DNA of 64,000 nucleotides, taken from contig JAKVBF010000019.1 in assembly GCA_022447555.1 (NCBI GenBank), positions 1-64,000 on the forward strand. The letters are read 5' to 3'. The notes beneath the pieces were generated by a model that was not told where the DNA came from, made no database searches, and saw only the letters and a program-made list of their open reading frames with translations. Every line of letters begins with the position of its first letter. Position 1 is the first letter of the stretch. Source of the DNA: Mariniblastus sp. GTDB taxonomy: Bacteria; Planctomycetota; Planctomycetia; Pirellulales; Pirellulaceae. This document shows positions 8,383 through 17,989 of the stretch, piece by piece. Made by a program: the position numbers and the translations under genes.

Positions 8383-8854
8383 GCCGTTCTGGTTTCGATT
8401 GAGCCCGAGTCATCCGACCGATCGAAGCACCCCGGGTACTACTTGGGGTGTCTGCGGAAGCCTGTTTCAAGCTTACGGCCGTTAAGGTTATTGGGACTTA
8501 CACGTCAGATTCGCAGGGGTGGTTGAAGTTCCCACTGCAGGTTTTCCGATAAGAGAATAGCGGTCTCAACGGTCTGATTGCCACCTTTTTGATCTACTTT
8601 AAGACCAGGTCATTCGTTTAGGGGTGTCTAGAAATCCTAAATTCCTTGAATCTTTGGGCGATATCACCTTGGAGCTTGCCCGATAGGGTCTTGGCGAAAG
8701 CGGTCGGGAAAGGTTAAATCTACGTATAAATCGCGGTTTAAGAACCCGTAGTATGGGTTCATTGTTAATATTCCAACCATAGGATGAGACCCGGTAGACA
8801 GCGTCCCCCGCGTCAGTTACTAACCATTACTATTTGCTCTTGCAAGGTCACTCG
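8383..8854. other. Intergenic region after selA
   Basis: About 470 bases without a supported gene. I searched it for a tRNA(Sec), since selC can neighbour selA, and found no TCA anticodon arm flanked by a pairing stem nor a T-loop GTTCGA. A 6-bp stem (CACCCC at 8429-8434 with GGGGTG at 8445-8450) might end selA transcription but has no T-run. Confidence 0.45.
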
Positions 8855-10939
8855 ATGCTCAAGAAGAACGAACTAGTGGAATCAGTTACTGAAACTAAGA
8901 ACGCGAATGCGGAAAACTTGGACGCCGTTGCCATGATCCTCCGCCAAGCTGGCAAATCGGCAGATGAGGTTGCCGCTCTGACGACGTTGGATGATGCGGA
9001 TCGATCCGCGGAAAATCAGTTTTCCGGCGAAGCTCCAACCATCGCATCGCTTTTCGGTAAGGGGAGAGCCCACGAATTTCAGGTGGGTACGTTTTCACCC
9101 TCGCCCAAAGTTGCGGAAGTGATGGGAAACTCACTTGATTTTTTGATTCAACATAAAAAGGCGGGCACCCTCGTCGACAACGATCGGATGTTGTTCCGTG
9201 AGGAAATCATCGCAGGCCTTTGTCAAATCGGTTTTTTTGGATTGGCGATACCGGTCGCATACGAAGGTTGCGGCGCAAAACTGGGAGATCTGGGTCCCTT
9301 GCTTCGGGCGCTGACTTTTGTTCATCCAGATCTTGCAGTCCTTTTTGAAGTGCACAACTTTTTGGGGCCCGTCACCCCAATTATCGATTTTGGAACGCCT
9401 GAACAAAAGAAATATTATCTTCCTCGTATGGCGCGGGGCGAATTGCTGGGTTCCTTTGCCTTGACCGAACCGGGGGTCGGTGCGGATCCCAGTAAATTGA
9501 ACATGACGGCACGGTGCGATGGGGAGCAATACGTTCTGAATGGCGTCAAATGGCCTATCACGAATGTCATTTACGGCGGACTTTGCGTCTTGGTGGTAAA
9601 ACTTGAAGGGCATGATTTGAAACCGGGCCGAGACTCGGCGATGATTCTGTTCGAAGTTCCCAAAGCGGATACCGAACATTTCCGCATGAAACGTAATGAT
9701 TTGACGGCCTTCGACTATCTTTGGAACGCCCGTTTCCGCCTGATTGATTACAAAGTTGACAAAAGTTGTTTGTTGGGCCCTCCGGGTAAGGGTTTGGCCC
9801 AAGCGTTCAGTTCCCTTGCCAAAGGCCGTGGGGGAATTGGCGTGAACAGCGCCGCGAAAACATTCAAATTATTGGCTCATGTCATTCTGGATCCGGAGGT
9901 GCAACGTCAGGCTTCGGGGAACGACGTATCTAACGAAGGTACGGGTGGCTGGGTTTCATTCCGAAATACCTTTGGAAACCCGATAGGAAACGCCCCTCGG
10001 ATTCAAAGCTGGATTGGACGCGCCGTTTGTCATGGACTGGCTGGACGGGTACTCGGTGATTTATGTTTCCGTCTGGCAGCCAATGGCATCCGTGATGAAA
10101 CACAAGGAATGATTGCCAAGGTGTATGCCACGAAATGCCTGTTGCAAACGGCAATCAACTGTTACCAGATCCAAGGTGGGCGTTCGGTACACACGGATGA
10201 ACGCAGGAAATACACCCGCGCCTGTGCCAATGGCGGAAGCTCTCTCGATTTCATGCCGGAATTTCCGATCGAGAATTACATCGGTGAAAATATGCATGAG
10301 TTTACAATCGCAACCGTTTACGAAGGCCCCAACCCGGTCTTGGCGGACGTGGGCGCACCCAATGCCATGACCCGTAGCATACGAGCCCGATTTTTAGAAC
10401 CGATTGGCGTTGCTCAAGTGGGAGGCGGTTGGGGGTTGGTTCCAATGGCTAAATTCGGTCTTTTCGTCGCCAAAACGATCGTTGGATCTTGGGTCGGCTC
10501 AGTGGACCTTAAGGGTGTCGACAACCCGTTTCCAGAAAAGCAGCGGTACGTTCGAAGCGGTTTGAGAAGAAACCGGGTGTTGGGACGGCGAATCTTGATG
10601 ATCGTCGCTAAATATCAAAAGACCTTTATGGACCAGTCGTTTTTGTTGGGAGATGAAGGCGGCGTATTTGACCAACTGTGCCACAATTTGGCTTCGATGT
10701 GTTTTGCATTATCCTTGGAAAAACCGAGCCCGGAATATCTTAAAGTCGCGGCAGCGTTGGATTACGAGGCGGCTTTGAGGATGAGGGGCAATGAGTGTGC
10801 GCCTCGTTTACAATTCTTATGGGCGGAGATTGGACAACTGGTCATGGATCCCTCGAGTCAGTTGCATCGCGATCTGATAGCGGATATTGAAGTCTCCGAC
10901 ATCCCTCTAGATCCGAGATTTATGGAACGTTACATCTAG
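8855..10939 (+). CDS. Acyl-CoA dehydrogenase, long form
   Basis: A 694-residue flavoprotein of the acyl-CoA dehydrogenase superfamily. It is clearly longer than the usual 380-400 residues: about 75 extra residues precede the core and about 150 follow it. The core shows the substrate/FAD loop FALTEPGVGADPSK, the middle beta-domain with LNGVKWPITNV, and the C-terminal helical domain with YQIQGGRSVH followed by ATVYEGPNPVLADVGAP, which corresponds to the FAD-contacting end of the family. It should oxidise an acyl-CoA and pass electrons to ETF; chain length cannot be told. ATG at 8855 is preferred over the TTG at 8834. It is flanked by two non-coding stretches and looks monocistronic. Confidence 0.88.
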   Translation: MLKKNELVESVTETKNANAENLDAVAMILRQAGKSADEVAALTTLDDADRSAENQFSGEAPTIASLFGKGRAHEFQVGTFSPSPKVAEVMGNSLDFLIQHKKAGTLVDNDRMLFREEIIAGLCQIGFFGLAIPVAYEGCGAKLGDLGPLLRALTFVHPDLAVLFEVHNFLGPVTPIIDFGTPEQKKYYLPRMARGELLGSFALTEPGVGADPSKLNMTARCDGEQYVLNGVKWPITNVIYGGLCVLVVKLEGHDLKPGRDSAMILFEVPKADTEHFRMKRNDLTAFDYLWNARFRLIDYKVDKSCLLGPPGKGLAQAFSSLAKGRGGIGVNSAAKTFKLLAHVILDPEVQRQASGNDVSNEGTGGWVSFRNTFGNPIGNAPRIQSWIGRAVCHGLAGRVLGDLCFRLAANGIRDETQGMIAKVYATKCLLQTAINCYQIQGGRSVHTDERRKYTRACANGGSSLDFMPEFPIENYIGENMHEFTIATVYEGPNPVLADVGAPNAMTRSIRARFLEPIGVAQVGGGWGLVPMAKFGLFVAKTIVGSWVGSVDLKGVDNPFPEKQRYVRSGLRRNRVLGRRILMIVAKYQKTFMDQSFLLGDEGGVFDQLCHNLASMCFALSLEKPSPEYLKVAAALDYEAALRMRGNECAPRLQFLWAEIGQLVMDPSSQLHRDLIADIEVSDIPLDPRFMERYI

Positions 10940-11437
10940 GTGTTGTCGTTTTGGCCCAAACTGCCCATCAGGTAAGGAACGACGTGAAGCATGTACTCCC
11001 GTCGGGGATTCCTTTGTCGCTAGACCAAATTTGATGCCGAGCTCACGTCACGTTGAGTTTTTGCTGGCCCCCCAAACATACCTTCCTCAGAGACTTATTT
11101 TCGATCATTCATAGTGAGGCTTTTGAGTCGCTCTATCGTGAAGCATAGAGTGTGAGCCCTAAAAATAGACCGAGAGCGAGAGGCAAAACTAGCATTTGAG
11201 CTTCCGCCCGCGAACATCATCCTCGGCAAAAAAACATTTTTAGAAAAGATGGTTCGCCACTCAAACATGCCGATTGGGGAATTTGGCAGAACGCTTGAGT
11301 TTGAGGTAAGCGTGGTTGACGGCTTGAGGAGAAACCGGGATAGATTGGGTAATTCGATCGGAAAGATGAATCTGGCCACGCTAGTGATTCGTACCATAAA
11401 TCGGACTTAATTGATTCAACGAGATGAGGAGCGAGCG
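10940..11437. other. Intergenic region
   Basis: About 500 bases between two plus-strand genes. Frames on the minus strand run through here but have no recognisable family motifs and overlap the start of the next gene, so I leave them out. No clear terminator or RNA gene was seen. Confidence 0.45.
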
Positions 11438-12757
11438 GTGTTACGGAGATTAAAGAGAGTTTCAGCGATGGTCTTTTGGGTCTGTCTGATCCCCGGTTCC
11501 GCCTGGGCCGATTGGCCACAGTTTCGTGGCCCAAATGGGAATGGGTACATAGGGAGCGCTTCCCATCCGGTTGAGTGGTCGTCGGATGAGAATGTCGCGT
11601 GGAGTCAAGCGATCCCAGGTGGTGGGTGGTCCTCCCCGATTGTTGTGGGAGAGAAAATATTCCTAACGGCGGCAGTCGATCCTGGCAACACCAAGCCAAT
11701 GGGTTTTGCCGGGGGCGTACGAAACATGAGAGGACAAACGCCCAAGGATCCTCTGGAATTTAAATTGCTTTGTTTGAATCTCAAAGATGGCGCCAAGCTC
11801 TGGGAAAAGACGCTGGCCAAACAGATGCCGAAGTTTCCGATCCATCCCTCGAACACCTACGCGACCGAATCTCCAACCTCCGATGGTGATTCCGTCTTTT
11901 GCTATTTCGCGGCGATTGGGTTAGTGGCTGCAGTCGATCTCGACGGCAAGGAAAAGTGGTCCGTCGATATCGGCGCTTTTCCCAGCGGTAATGGTTTCGG
12001 GACTGGCAGTTCGCTTGCCTACGAGGCGGGGCATCTTTTCGTCCAATGTGATAATGATGAATCATCGTTCGTTGTCGCACTCGATGCGACCAACGGGCAG
12101 GAAGCTTGGAAGCGTGATCGGAGTTCGCGTACCTGCTGGTCTACTCCGTTTGTTTGGAAACAAGGCGATCGCACGGTTCTGGTGGTTTGCGGTTCGGGGA
12201 ACGTGATCGGTTACGATCCACAAGATGGATCGATCGTTTGGGAGTTGACCAACATAGACTCCTCGTTCACTGCATCACCGGCCTCTGATGCGAACCATAT
12301 CTTTATTGGGAACAGCGGTCCAATGAGCCAAGGCCCCTTGATTGCTGTGGGCAGTGACATCCACGGCGAGACAAGGTTAAATAAACGAGAGCGGACAGCG
12401 GGCATCGCTTGGTCCAAGATGCGGGCGGGCCCGGGGATGGCTTCGCCAGTGGTCAGTGGCGATTACTTGTACGTTTGCAGCCGTGGTATTTTGGCGTGCT
12501 ATAACGTCGGGACGGGGGAACAGGTATACAAGGCCCGTTTGCCAGGCGCTAAATCGATCGCGGCCAGCTCGTGGGCAGACGACAAGCACGTGTTCTTGCT
12601 GGATGAGAATGGAAAAACGTTTGTAATCCAAGCGGGGCCGGAATTTAAGATCGTCGGTGAAAATCAGGTTGATGATCTGTTTTGGTCCACGCCTGCCGTT
12701 GCCGATGGTGCCCTGTTGCTACGAGGGGTCGACAAATTGTATTGTATTCGCAAGTAG
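11438..12757 (+). CDS. Exported PQQ-like beta-propeller protein
   Basis: A 439-residue protein with a signal peptide (LRRLKRVSAMVFWVCLIPGSAWA) followed at once by DWPQFRGPNGNG, the hallmark opening of planctomycete PQQ-repeat propellers. Several PQQ-type blades follow, for example LWEKTLAKQ, VAAVDLDGKEKWS, VALDATNGQEAWKRD and DPQDGSIVWE. Propellers of this BamB/quinoprotein-like class may be structural scaffolds or PQQ enzymes; no PQQ-binding residues can be assigned safely. The start is the GTG at 11438, with GAGGAG 7-8 nt upstream, rather than the TTG at 11411. It converges on the sulfatase gene with 32 bp between the stops. Confidence 0.85.
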   Translation: MLRRLKRVSAMVFWVCLIPGSAWADWPQFRGPNGNGYIGSASHPVEWSSDENVAWSQAIPGGGWSSPIVVGEKIFLTAAVDPGNTKPMGFAGGVRNMRGQTPKDPLEFKLLCLNLKDGAKLWEKTLAKQMPKFPIHPSNTYATESPTSDGDSVFCYFAAIGLVAAVDLDGKEKWSVDIGAFPSGNGFGTGSSLAYEAGHLFVQCDNDESSFVVALDATNGQEAWKRDRSSRTCWSTPFVWKQGDRTVLVVCGSGNVIGYDPQDGSIVWELTNIDSSFTASPASDANHIFIGNSGPMSQGPLIAVGSDIHGETRLNKRERTAGIAWSKMRAGPGMASPVVSGDYLYVCSRGILACYNVGTGEQVYKARLPGAKSIAASSWADDKHVFLLDENGKTFVIQAGPEFKIVGENQVDDLFWSTPAVADGALLLRGVDKLYCIRK

Positions 12758-12789
12758 CGAGTCGGCGCTGAAGGCGTAGGTTTGGGGTG

Positions 12790-14205
12790 TTAGTTTTGCA
12801 GTTGAATCGGCTGCGAGGCTTTGGTGGATTGAAGCCAAATCTCAAGCCGATTTTGTAATCGATCGGCAACGACCGGTTCCGCCGCGGAACATTCTCGCTG
12901 TTCGCCGATGTCGGTAGATAAATGATAAAGTTCGATTTCCGGACCGTCATAAAACTTGATTAACTTGTATTCACCCATACGGATAGCGCTGCCCAAACGA
13001 TTTTTTTTGTGGAACGCGTAGTTGGGGTAATGGAAAAAAAGAGCGTCTCGATCGAGATGGTCGTGGCCCTTCAAAACAGGTGTTAGGTCCATTCCGTCGA
13101 GGATCCGACTGGGATCTAGATGGCATACCGACTCGAGAGTGGCGACCACATCCATGCTGATCACGGGCGTGTTCGAAACCGAGCCGGCCGGAACGACGCC
13201 CGGCCATCGAACGATGAACGGCACCCTTATCCCGCCTTCGTACAGATGGCCTTTCTCGCCGCGCAGTGGTTGTACATTGGCGGCAAATGGCCCGTTGTCA
13301 GAGGTGAAAATGACAAGGGTGGAATCTTCCAGACCCGAGTGGTGAATGAAATGAAACAATCGCCCCGTGGCCTGGTCCATCCCCTCAATCATGGCGTTGT
13401 AGATAGGGTTCTTTAAAGGTTCGCGGTCTCCTCGGACTTCATATTTTGTTATCAAATCGGCGGGCGCCTCGAAAGGGTAATGGACTGAGTAGTTCCACCA
13501 ACAGAGAAAGAAGGGACGATCTCGGTCCGCTTGGATGAACTCGATGCATTCGTCGGCCAGACGAAACGGCAGATACTCATTGGGTTTGCGGTTGGTTATT
13601 GCTGGATTCTTAAAGGGGCTAAAGTAACTGGGTGGACCTCCGTAGTCGCAGCCTCCGATGTTGAGGTCAAAACCTTGGTGCTCTGGTCTTAGTTCAGTTT
13701 CTTTTGGGCCTGTGCTTCCCTTGGGTCGATGAGAAAGGTGCCATTTTCCTACGAATCCGGTCCGATAGCCAGCCTGTCGAAACCGTTCCGCAATTGTTTT
13801 GTAATCTAAGGAAAGGTTCCGATTCCAGAGTGGTGTCTGAAGTTGCGTCCCCGGTAATTGAAAACCCGGGGGATGCCCGGCAGCATGATTAGTGATATTC
13901 AAACGAGCGGGCGCGAGTCCAGTCATCATGGCAGCACGGGTTGGGGAACATACGGGTGAGGCTGAATAAGCATCCGTGAACAACATGCCCTGTTTGGCGA
14001 ATCTATCCAACACAGGTGTCTCGACACTTGAGTTGCCGTAACATGCCAAATCTTTCCATCCCAGATCATCGGCCATGATGAGGATGACGTTGGGTGTTTT
14101 CTCTCCATTGGTAGCATTTGGGGAAGCGAGAGTTGAAATCAGAATTGTGGATAACAGAACGACGTTCCACTGCCGGTCTGAGAGTCGAAGGTTATGTCGG
14201 GTCAT
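12790..14205 (-). CDS. Secreted sulfatase (arylsulfatase family)
   Basis: A 471-residue type I sulfatase. A hydrophobic N-terminal signal (VVLLSTILISTLASPNA) is followed by NVILIMADDLGW, where the aspartates bind calcium, and the formylglycine motif C86-S-P-T-R in ASPVCSPTRAAMMTGL. Downstream are GKWHLSHRPKG, FTSDNGP and GEKGHLYEGGIRVPFIVRWPG, all standard sulfatase active-site or S-subfamily segments. It hydrolyses a sulfate ester, most likely on a polysaccharide, after Cys86 is converted to formylglycine. The small zinc-ribbon gene lies 45 bp upstream on the same strand and may be cotranscribed. The exact sulfated sugar cannot be told. Confidence 0.93.
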   Translation of the reverse strand: MTRHNLRLSDRQWNVVLLSTILISTLASPNATNGEKTPNVILIMADDLGWKDLACYGNSSVETPVLDRFAKQGMLFTDAYSASPVCSPTRAAMMTGLAPARLNITNHAAGHPPGFQLPGTQLQTPLWNRNLSLDYKTIAERFRQAGYRTGFVGKWHLSHRPKGSTGPKETELRPEHQGFDLNIGGCDYGGPPSYFSPFKNPAITNRKPNEYLPFRLADECIEFIQADRDRPFFLCWWNYSVHYPFEAPADLITKYEVRGDREPLKNPIYNAMIEGMDQATGRLFHFIHHSGLEDSTLVIFTSDNGPFAANVQPLRGEKGHLYEGGIRVPFIVRWPGVVPAGSVSNTPVISMDVVATLESVCHLDPSRILDGMDLTPVLKGHDHLDRDALFFHYPNYAFHKKNRLGSAIRMGEYKLIKFYDGPEIELYHLSTDIGEQRECSAAEPVVADRLQNRLEIWLQSTKASQPIQLQN

Positions 14206-14250
14206 GCCATTGAACGATGGGAGGAAAGGGGCTGTGAAGGGAGTGGGGAA

Positions 14251-14529
14251 TTATCGCGCATCCGCATCGTTGATGGGGGTCGCGGCCGGTTTTTCGATGG
14301 GGTCGGACAGTCGTTCCACAGCCTGGTAGTACATCAACGCTATCAGGAAGATTCCCAAGACGATCGTACCGTAGACCACCCAGCTCGGGACACCCTTTTC
14401 CCACTTTTGGATGCCGGTTGCACGTGGTTGGTTGGTTGTTTCGGATTTCGGGAAGATTCTACCGCAATGCTCGCACTCCTTCGCCGATTTAAGGATCATT
14501 TCCCCACAATAAGCGCATCGTTTTTTCAT
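14251..14529 (-). CDS. Small zinc-ribbon membrane protein
   Basis: A 92-residue protein starting MKKRCAYCGEMILKSAKECEHC. Two CxxC knuckles (C5-x2-C8 and C19-x2-C22) form a zinc ribbon of the double-zinc-ribbon type at the N-terminus. A single transmembrane helix (VVYGTIVLGIFLIALMYY) lies at about residues 53-70, with a short tail. The ribbon would face the cytoplasm. Function is unknown; such proteins are common in planctomycetes. The ATG at 14529 is chosen over an in-frame start 84 nt upstream because the ribbon begins right after it. It precedes the sulfatase gene on the same strand. Confidence 0.75.
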   Translation of the reverse strand: MKKRCAYCGEMILKSAKECEHCGRIFPKSETTNQPRATGIQKWEKGVPSWVVYGTIVLGIFLIALMYYQAVERLSDPIEKPAATPINDADAR

Positions 14530-14725
14530 TATCAGACTCGATGAATGGATCGGAATCGTTGAGCTTTTTAACTTCCCCAACTCATTCTGAGCTGAGCGGG
14601 AGGGGGAAAGCAAGTGGTGAGGCTAAAAGATGAAGGAATTCGACGAACGGTTAACTCAAATTTTGATAATCGTTTAGGATGAGGGTTGTTCGTTTGATTT
14701 TAAACAAATTGGGAGAGTCCGTTTC

Positions 14726-16039
14726 ATGAATCAGTGTTTTTTGCTATCTGTCTGTTTCGTCTATTTATCTCTCTCGGTATCCAACGTCGATGCTCAAAAA
14801 CCGTTTGTTTATGAACCGCCTGGCGAAGTCAAGCAGTTAGAGATCGATTTATTTGACTTGCCTGACGTGCAATTTGAACGCGTTATGAACCAAGGTGAAT
14901 GGCCCGCTTTTTTATTGAAGATCAGGCAGCCGCTTGACCACCAAGACAAAACAAAGGGTTATTTTTATCAACGCGTTTTGTTGGTTCATCGCGGTTTTGG
15001 AAACAAGGTCGTGATCAACACAAATGGTTATGGCTTGGAGGCAAACGCCGGTGAGTTAAGTAACATCTTAAATGCCAACTTTGTTAGCGTGGAGCACCGT
15101 TTTTTCGGCCCCTCGACGCCGAAGGAAAAAGATTGGAAATACCTGACGATCGAGCAGGCGGCAGCGGATTATCACCACATTCGCAAATTGCTGGGCCAGA
15201 TATACAAGTCGCATTGGATCAGTACCGGTATCAGCAAGGGAGGCGAGACGGCAACTTATTACCGTTTCTTCTACCCGGATGATGTGGCGCTCTCAGTGCC
15301 CTACGTAGCTCCTTTCCCGATAGGCCTTAAAGACCAGCGGTTTTATCCTTTCTTTGAGACGGTTGGGACCAAAGAGTGTCGTGATAAAATTGAGGCGTTT
15401 CAGCAGGCTGTTTTAGAAAACAAAGCAGCGATTTTGCCAAGGTTGAAGTATTATTTGAAGGGGAAAGGCTCGCAGGTAGAATTAATTGGTGGTGTCGAAG
15501 CGGCTCTCGAACTCTTCGTGCTTGAGTACCCCTTTTCCTTTTGGCAAAGCGGGAAAGATTGCAACATGATCCCCTCATCGGACGCAACGCCAGAGGAGCT
15601 ACTTAATTATTTAATCGATGGGGGTGATTACTGGTACTTGTTAGATGAAAGCACTGAAAAATTGGCGGCCCACTATTACCAACATGCGACGCAGCTGGGG
15701 TATTACGGCTATCAGACAGACCGGTTCGGGGATTTGATTAAGAAATGGAATGGGGAACCTTCGGCTTGCTTTTTTCCGTATGAAAAAGATTTGGAATTTG
15801 ATCCCTCTATCCGGAACGATGTTATTGATTGGTTGCAAACGGATGCAGAAGGCTTGGTGTTCATCTACGGAGGGGTCGACACCTGGACGGTTGCACAGGC
15901 GGAACTGGGTCAGAACCAAAAGGTTTACAAATACATCTTACCGGGAAAACACCACGGGAATGCTCGGATACGATTTGCGGAACCCGATATGAAAAGGAAT
16001 ATCATAGATCGGATTCAAAGGAGTGTTGCCGAACATTGA
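14726..16039 (+). CDS. Secreted S37-family serine peptidase (PS-10 type)
   Basis: A 437-residue protein with a cleavable signal (residues 1-23, ending NVDA). It matches the peptidase S37 / PS-10 family, alpha/beta-hydrolase enzymes first known as tripeptidyl aminopeptidases in Streptomyces. Signs are FLLKIRQPLDHQDKTKGYFYQRVLL, VSVEHRFFGPSTP, the nucleophile elbow TGISKGGETA with Ser170, and C-terminal VFIYGGVDTWT and GKHHGNAR, which supply the Asp and His of the triad. It should cleave oligopeptides outside the cytoplasm. It has its own strong terminator at 16077-16103. Family assignment is good. Confidence 0.88.
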   Translation: MNQCFLLSVCFVYLSLSVSNVDAQKPFVYEPPGEVKQLEIDLFDLPDVQFERVMNQGEWPAFLLKIRQPLDHQDKTKGYFYQRVLLVHRGFGNKVVINTNGYGLEANAGELSNILNANFVSVEHRFFGPSTPKEKDWKYLTIEQAAADYHHIRKLLGQIYKSHWISTGISKGGETATYYRFFYPDDVALSVPYVAPFPIGLKDQRFYPFFETVGTKECRDKIEAFQQAVLENKAAILPRLKYYLKGKGSQVELIGGVEAALELFVLEYPFSFWQSGKDCNMIPSSDATPEELLNYLIDGGDYWYLLDESTEKLAAHYYQHATQLGYYGYQTDRFGDLIKKWNGEPSACFFPYEKDLEFDPSIRNDVIDWLQTDAEGLVFIYGGVDTWTVAQAELGQNQKVYKYILPGKHHGNARIRFAEPDMKRNIIDRIQRSVAEH

Positions 16040-16076
16040 TGGGTTTCTGTAGCAACTAGTCATTGGTGAATAAAAA

Positions 16077-16103
16077 AAAGCAGTCGGTAAAACCGACTGC
16101 TTT
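16077..16103. terminator. Bidirectional intrinsic terminator
   Basis: A perfect 12-bp stem (16077-16088 with 16092-16103) with a three-base AAA loop, flanked by an A-run on the left. It lies between the stops of the S37 peptidase gene (plus) and the small exported-type gene at 16158-16442 (minus), so it can serve both. Confidence 0.85.
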
Positions 16104-16157
16104 GAAGTTTGGCGTGATAAAGCTCAGTGAGGAAAAAATAATAATACCGAATATCAA

Positions 16158-16442
16158 TCAAGCCATACTTGCGTATAAACGAACCTTTTCGTTAAACGCG
16201 GGTCGAGATAACTCAACAGTAAGTTTGTCATCTCTCTTCGAAAACTCGGCAAAGAATACTTGCGACCGAGATTCCAGGACGGCACTCCGTGAAGTTGCTT
16301 GATTCACGGAAAACTCAATCCCTGCCGGTTGAATGGATATCTGATCCGACGAAACAACGAGTTTGTCGAAACCTTCATCCACAACCGTTTCAGTGTTCAC
16401 TTGGACGGCGTCAATCCGCCAAGCCCCACTCACTCCAGTCAT
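16158..16442 (-). CDS. Small protein resembling planctomycete TIGR03067-like domain
   Basis: A 94-residue protein not assigned to a firm family. The pattern GAWRIDAVQVNTETV, then FDKLVVSSDQISIQPAG, then DDKLTVELSRPAF resembles the beta-rich planctomycete domain TIGR03067: a starting GxW, a central strand with DxITIQP, and a closing strand before RP. The match is by eye and distant. Support for a real gene is good: an AAAGGAG Shine-Dalgarno lies 7-8 nt before the ATG, and a strong terminator lies just past its stop. No signal peptide is seen. It is a single gene convergent with the peptidase gene. Confidence 0.6.
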   Translation of the reverse strand: MTGVSGAWRIDAVQVNTETVVDEGFDKLVVSSDQISIQPAGIEFSVNQATSRSAVLESRSQVFFAEFSKRDDKLTVELSRPAFNEKVRLYASMA

Positions 16443-16733
16443 CCGCAGCTCCTTTCGCTAAAGACAAGAGTCGAAATGTATCAATTGACCGGCCAAAATC
16501 CGTTTAGCCGTTGGGTCCCTTTTTAAATCAGATTGCTTAGGTCAACCGCAACATCGAATATGATCAAATGTTCTCGGTTAATGGAATTATGACCACCCGA
16601 CGACCCAAGTGAAGGGCAGAAAATTGCAGAAAACCACGATTAATAGTTAAATATCGTTTCGATTGTCGCAATGCTCACAGATTCCCCAGGGTATTGGAGG
16701 ATCCAATCTTTCCCAGAGGGGGGCGGCAGGGAG

Positions 16734-17063
16734 CTAGACTTGACCCATTCGTTTCAAGATTCTTTTGAGCTTCGTTTTGGCCGCCGTTTTTACTTTGTTG
16801 TGAGCCTGTTTCATGTTGATCACTTTTTCGAGATCCGCGACGGCCTCCTCATTGCGATGCTCCATGTGCATCGCTAAGGCGCGGTTAAAGAGTGCCATCG
16901 ATTTGAGTCCTTCATCGACCGTGGCGTGGTCTACCGTGAGGGTGTATTCTTCAATCGCACCCAAGTTGTCCTTCTTTTCAGCTTTAGCAATACCGGATTT
17001 GTAATGATGAAGGGCAGTCGTTGTTTTTGAAAACGGCTTTTTAAACCAATTAGATAATGCCAT
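16734..17063 (-). CDS. Small TPR-repeat protein
   Basis: A 109-residue protein of about two and a half tetratricopeptide repeats: HYKSGIAKAEKKDNLGAIEEYTL, then ALFNRALAMHMEHRNEEAVADLEKVI, then a basic tail AAKTKLKRILKRMG. It is probably a protein-interaction adaptor with no enzymatic part. The ATG at 17063 is preferred to the in-frame start 30 nt upstream because AGGAG sits 8 nt before it. It stands alone, divergent from the DJ-1/PfpI gene. Confidence 0.7.
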   Translation of the reverse strand: MALSNWFKKPFSKTTTALHHYKSGIAKAEKKDNLGAIEEYTLTVDHATVDEGLKSMALFNRALAMHMEHRNEEAVADLEKVINMKQAHNKVKTAAKTKLKRILKRMGQV

Positions 17064-17425
17064 ATTGCAATCTCCTGCGATCGAATGTAACACTTTTGAT
17101 TACCCTGTTCCAGTTTAAAACCCTAAAAAAATTGCAGTAAACGAATCGAGATAAAGGGGGTTTGTCTGTAAATTACCGATCTATTTTTCAATCACATATG
17201 GAGCGGATTGCTAGGGAGCTCCAAGAATGGCTTTCTCCTTTGGAACGCTACCACAGCTGGTTGATGTGGGTTGGCACTATGTGATGTAATATCGATCAAT
17301 CCTGCGTGCGGAGCACTTGGCTAAGTTCAGTACGGCGGAATGAAGAGACAGTATCGGGTGCGCGTGTGTCTCTCTATAGTTAAGACTGATCTTGCGTATG
17401 ATTTGATTAGGAAGAAAGATTTGCC
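17064..17425. other. Divergent intergenic region
   Basis: About 360 bases between the TPR gene (minus) and the DJ-1/PfpI gene (plus). It must carry both promoters. A TATGAT at 17397-17402 could be the -10 of the plus-strand gene, but no good -35 is spaced from it. No coding frame is convincing. Confidence 0.4.
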
Positions 17426-17989
17426 ATGAGCGGGAAAAATAAGGTTTTAATCGTGGTCGGTGACGCCTCAGAAACACTGGATACGATGTATCCTTTTTAC
17501 CGCCTTCAGGAGTCCGGCTTGTTGCCGGTAGTTGCCGCGCCTGAAAAGCGAACCTATCAGATGGTCATGCATGAAGTCGCCGATGGTTGGACGATCACTC
17601 GGGAATGGCAAGGATATAAGCTTCCTGCCGACATTGCGTTTAGCTCGGTCGATCCGTCCGAATACTTGGGCATCTTTTTCTCGGGTGGCCGAGCTCCCGA
17701 ATACATCCGTTACGACGAAGATTTAGTACGATTGACCCGGTACTTTTTCGAAAATGAAAAACCGATTGCCAGTGTTTGTCACGGTGTTGAGATTCCTGCT
17801 TATGCGGATTGCGTTCGTGGGCGAAGGATGGCCACGGTCCCCAAATGCCGGTTTGACCTTGAGGTCTGTGGCGGGATTTTTGTTGATCAACCCTGCGTTG
17901 TAGATGGTAATTTGGTAAGTGGTCGAACCTACCACGACAGCGGGTTTTACGTGGGGCCTTGGATCGAATTGCTAAAGGCCTCGAATTGA
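17426..17989 (+). CDS. DJ-1/PfpI family protein
   Basis: A 187-residue protein of the class I glutamine amidotransferase-like superfamily. The opening KVLIVVGDASETLDTMYPFYRLQ matches DJ-1/PfpI, where an acidic residue before the first helix activates the nucleophile. GIFFSGGRAPEYIR is followed by the elbow ASVCHGVE with C118-H119. Members are proteases, glyoxalases (methylglyoxal to lactate) or deglycase-like stress proteins, and the sequence does not decide between these. It has no signal peptide, so it is cytoplasmic. It is followed, after 200 bp, by the DMT transporter gene on the same strand. Confidence 0.9.
   Translation: MSGKNKVLIVVGDASETLDTMYPFYRLQESGLLPVVAAPEKRTYQMVMHEVADGWTITREWQGYKLPADIAFSSVDPSEYLGIFFSGGRAPEYIRYDEDLVRLTRYFFENEKPIASVCHGVEIPAYADCVRGRRMATVPKCRFDLEVCGGIFVDQPCVVDGNLVSGRTYHDSGFYVGPWIELLKASN

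Noticed and set aside
8383-8854. Possible tRNA(Sec) next to selA
   Set aside because: A TCA triplet at about 8467 is not flanked by pairing arms and there is no T-loop consensus or acceptor stem, so no tRNA can be folded.
11095-11699. Minus-strand frames of 100 and 160 codons before the PQQ-propeller gene
   Set aside because: No family motifs; they overlap each other and the well-supported start of the plus-strand gene.
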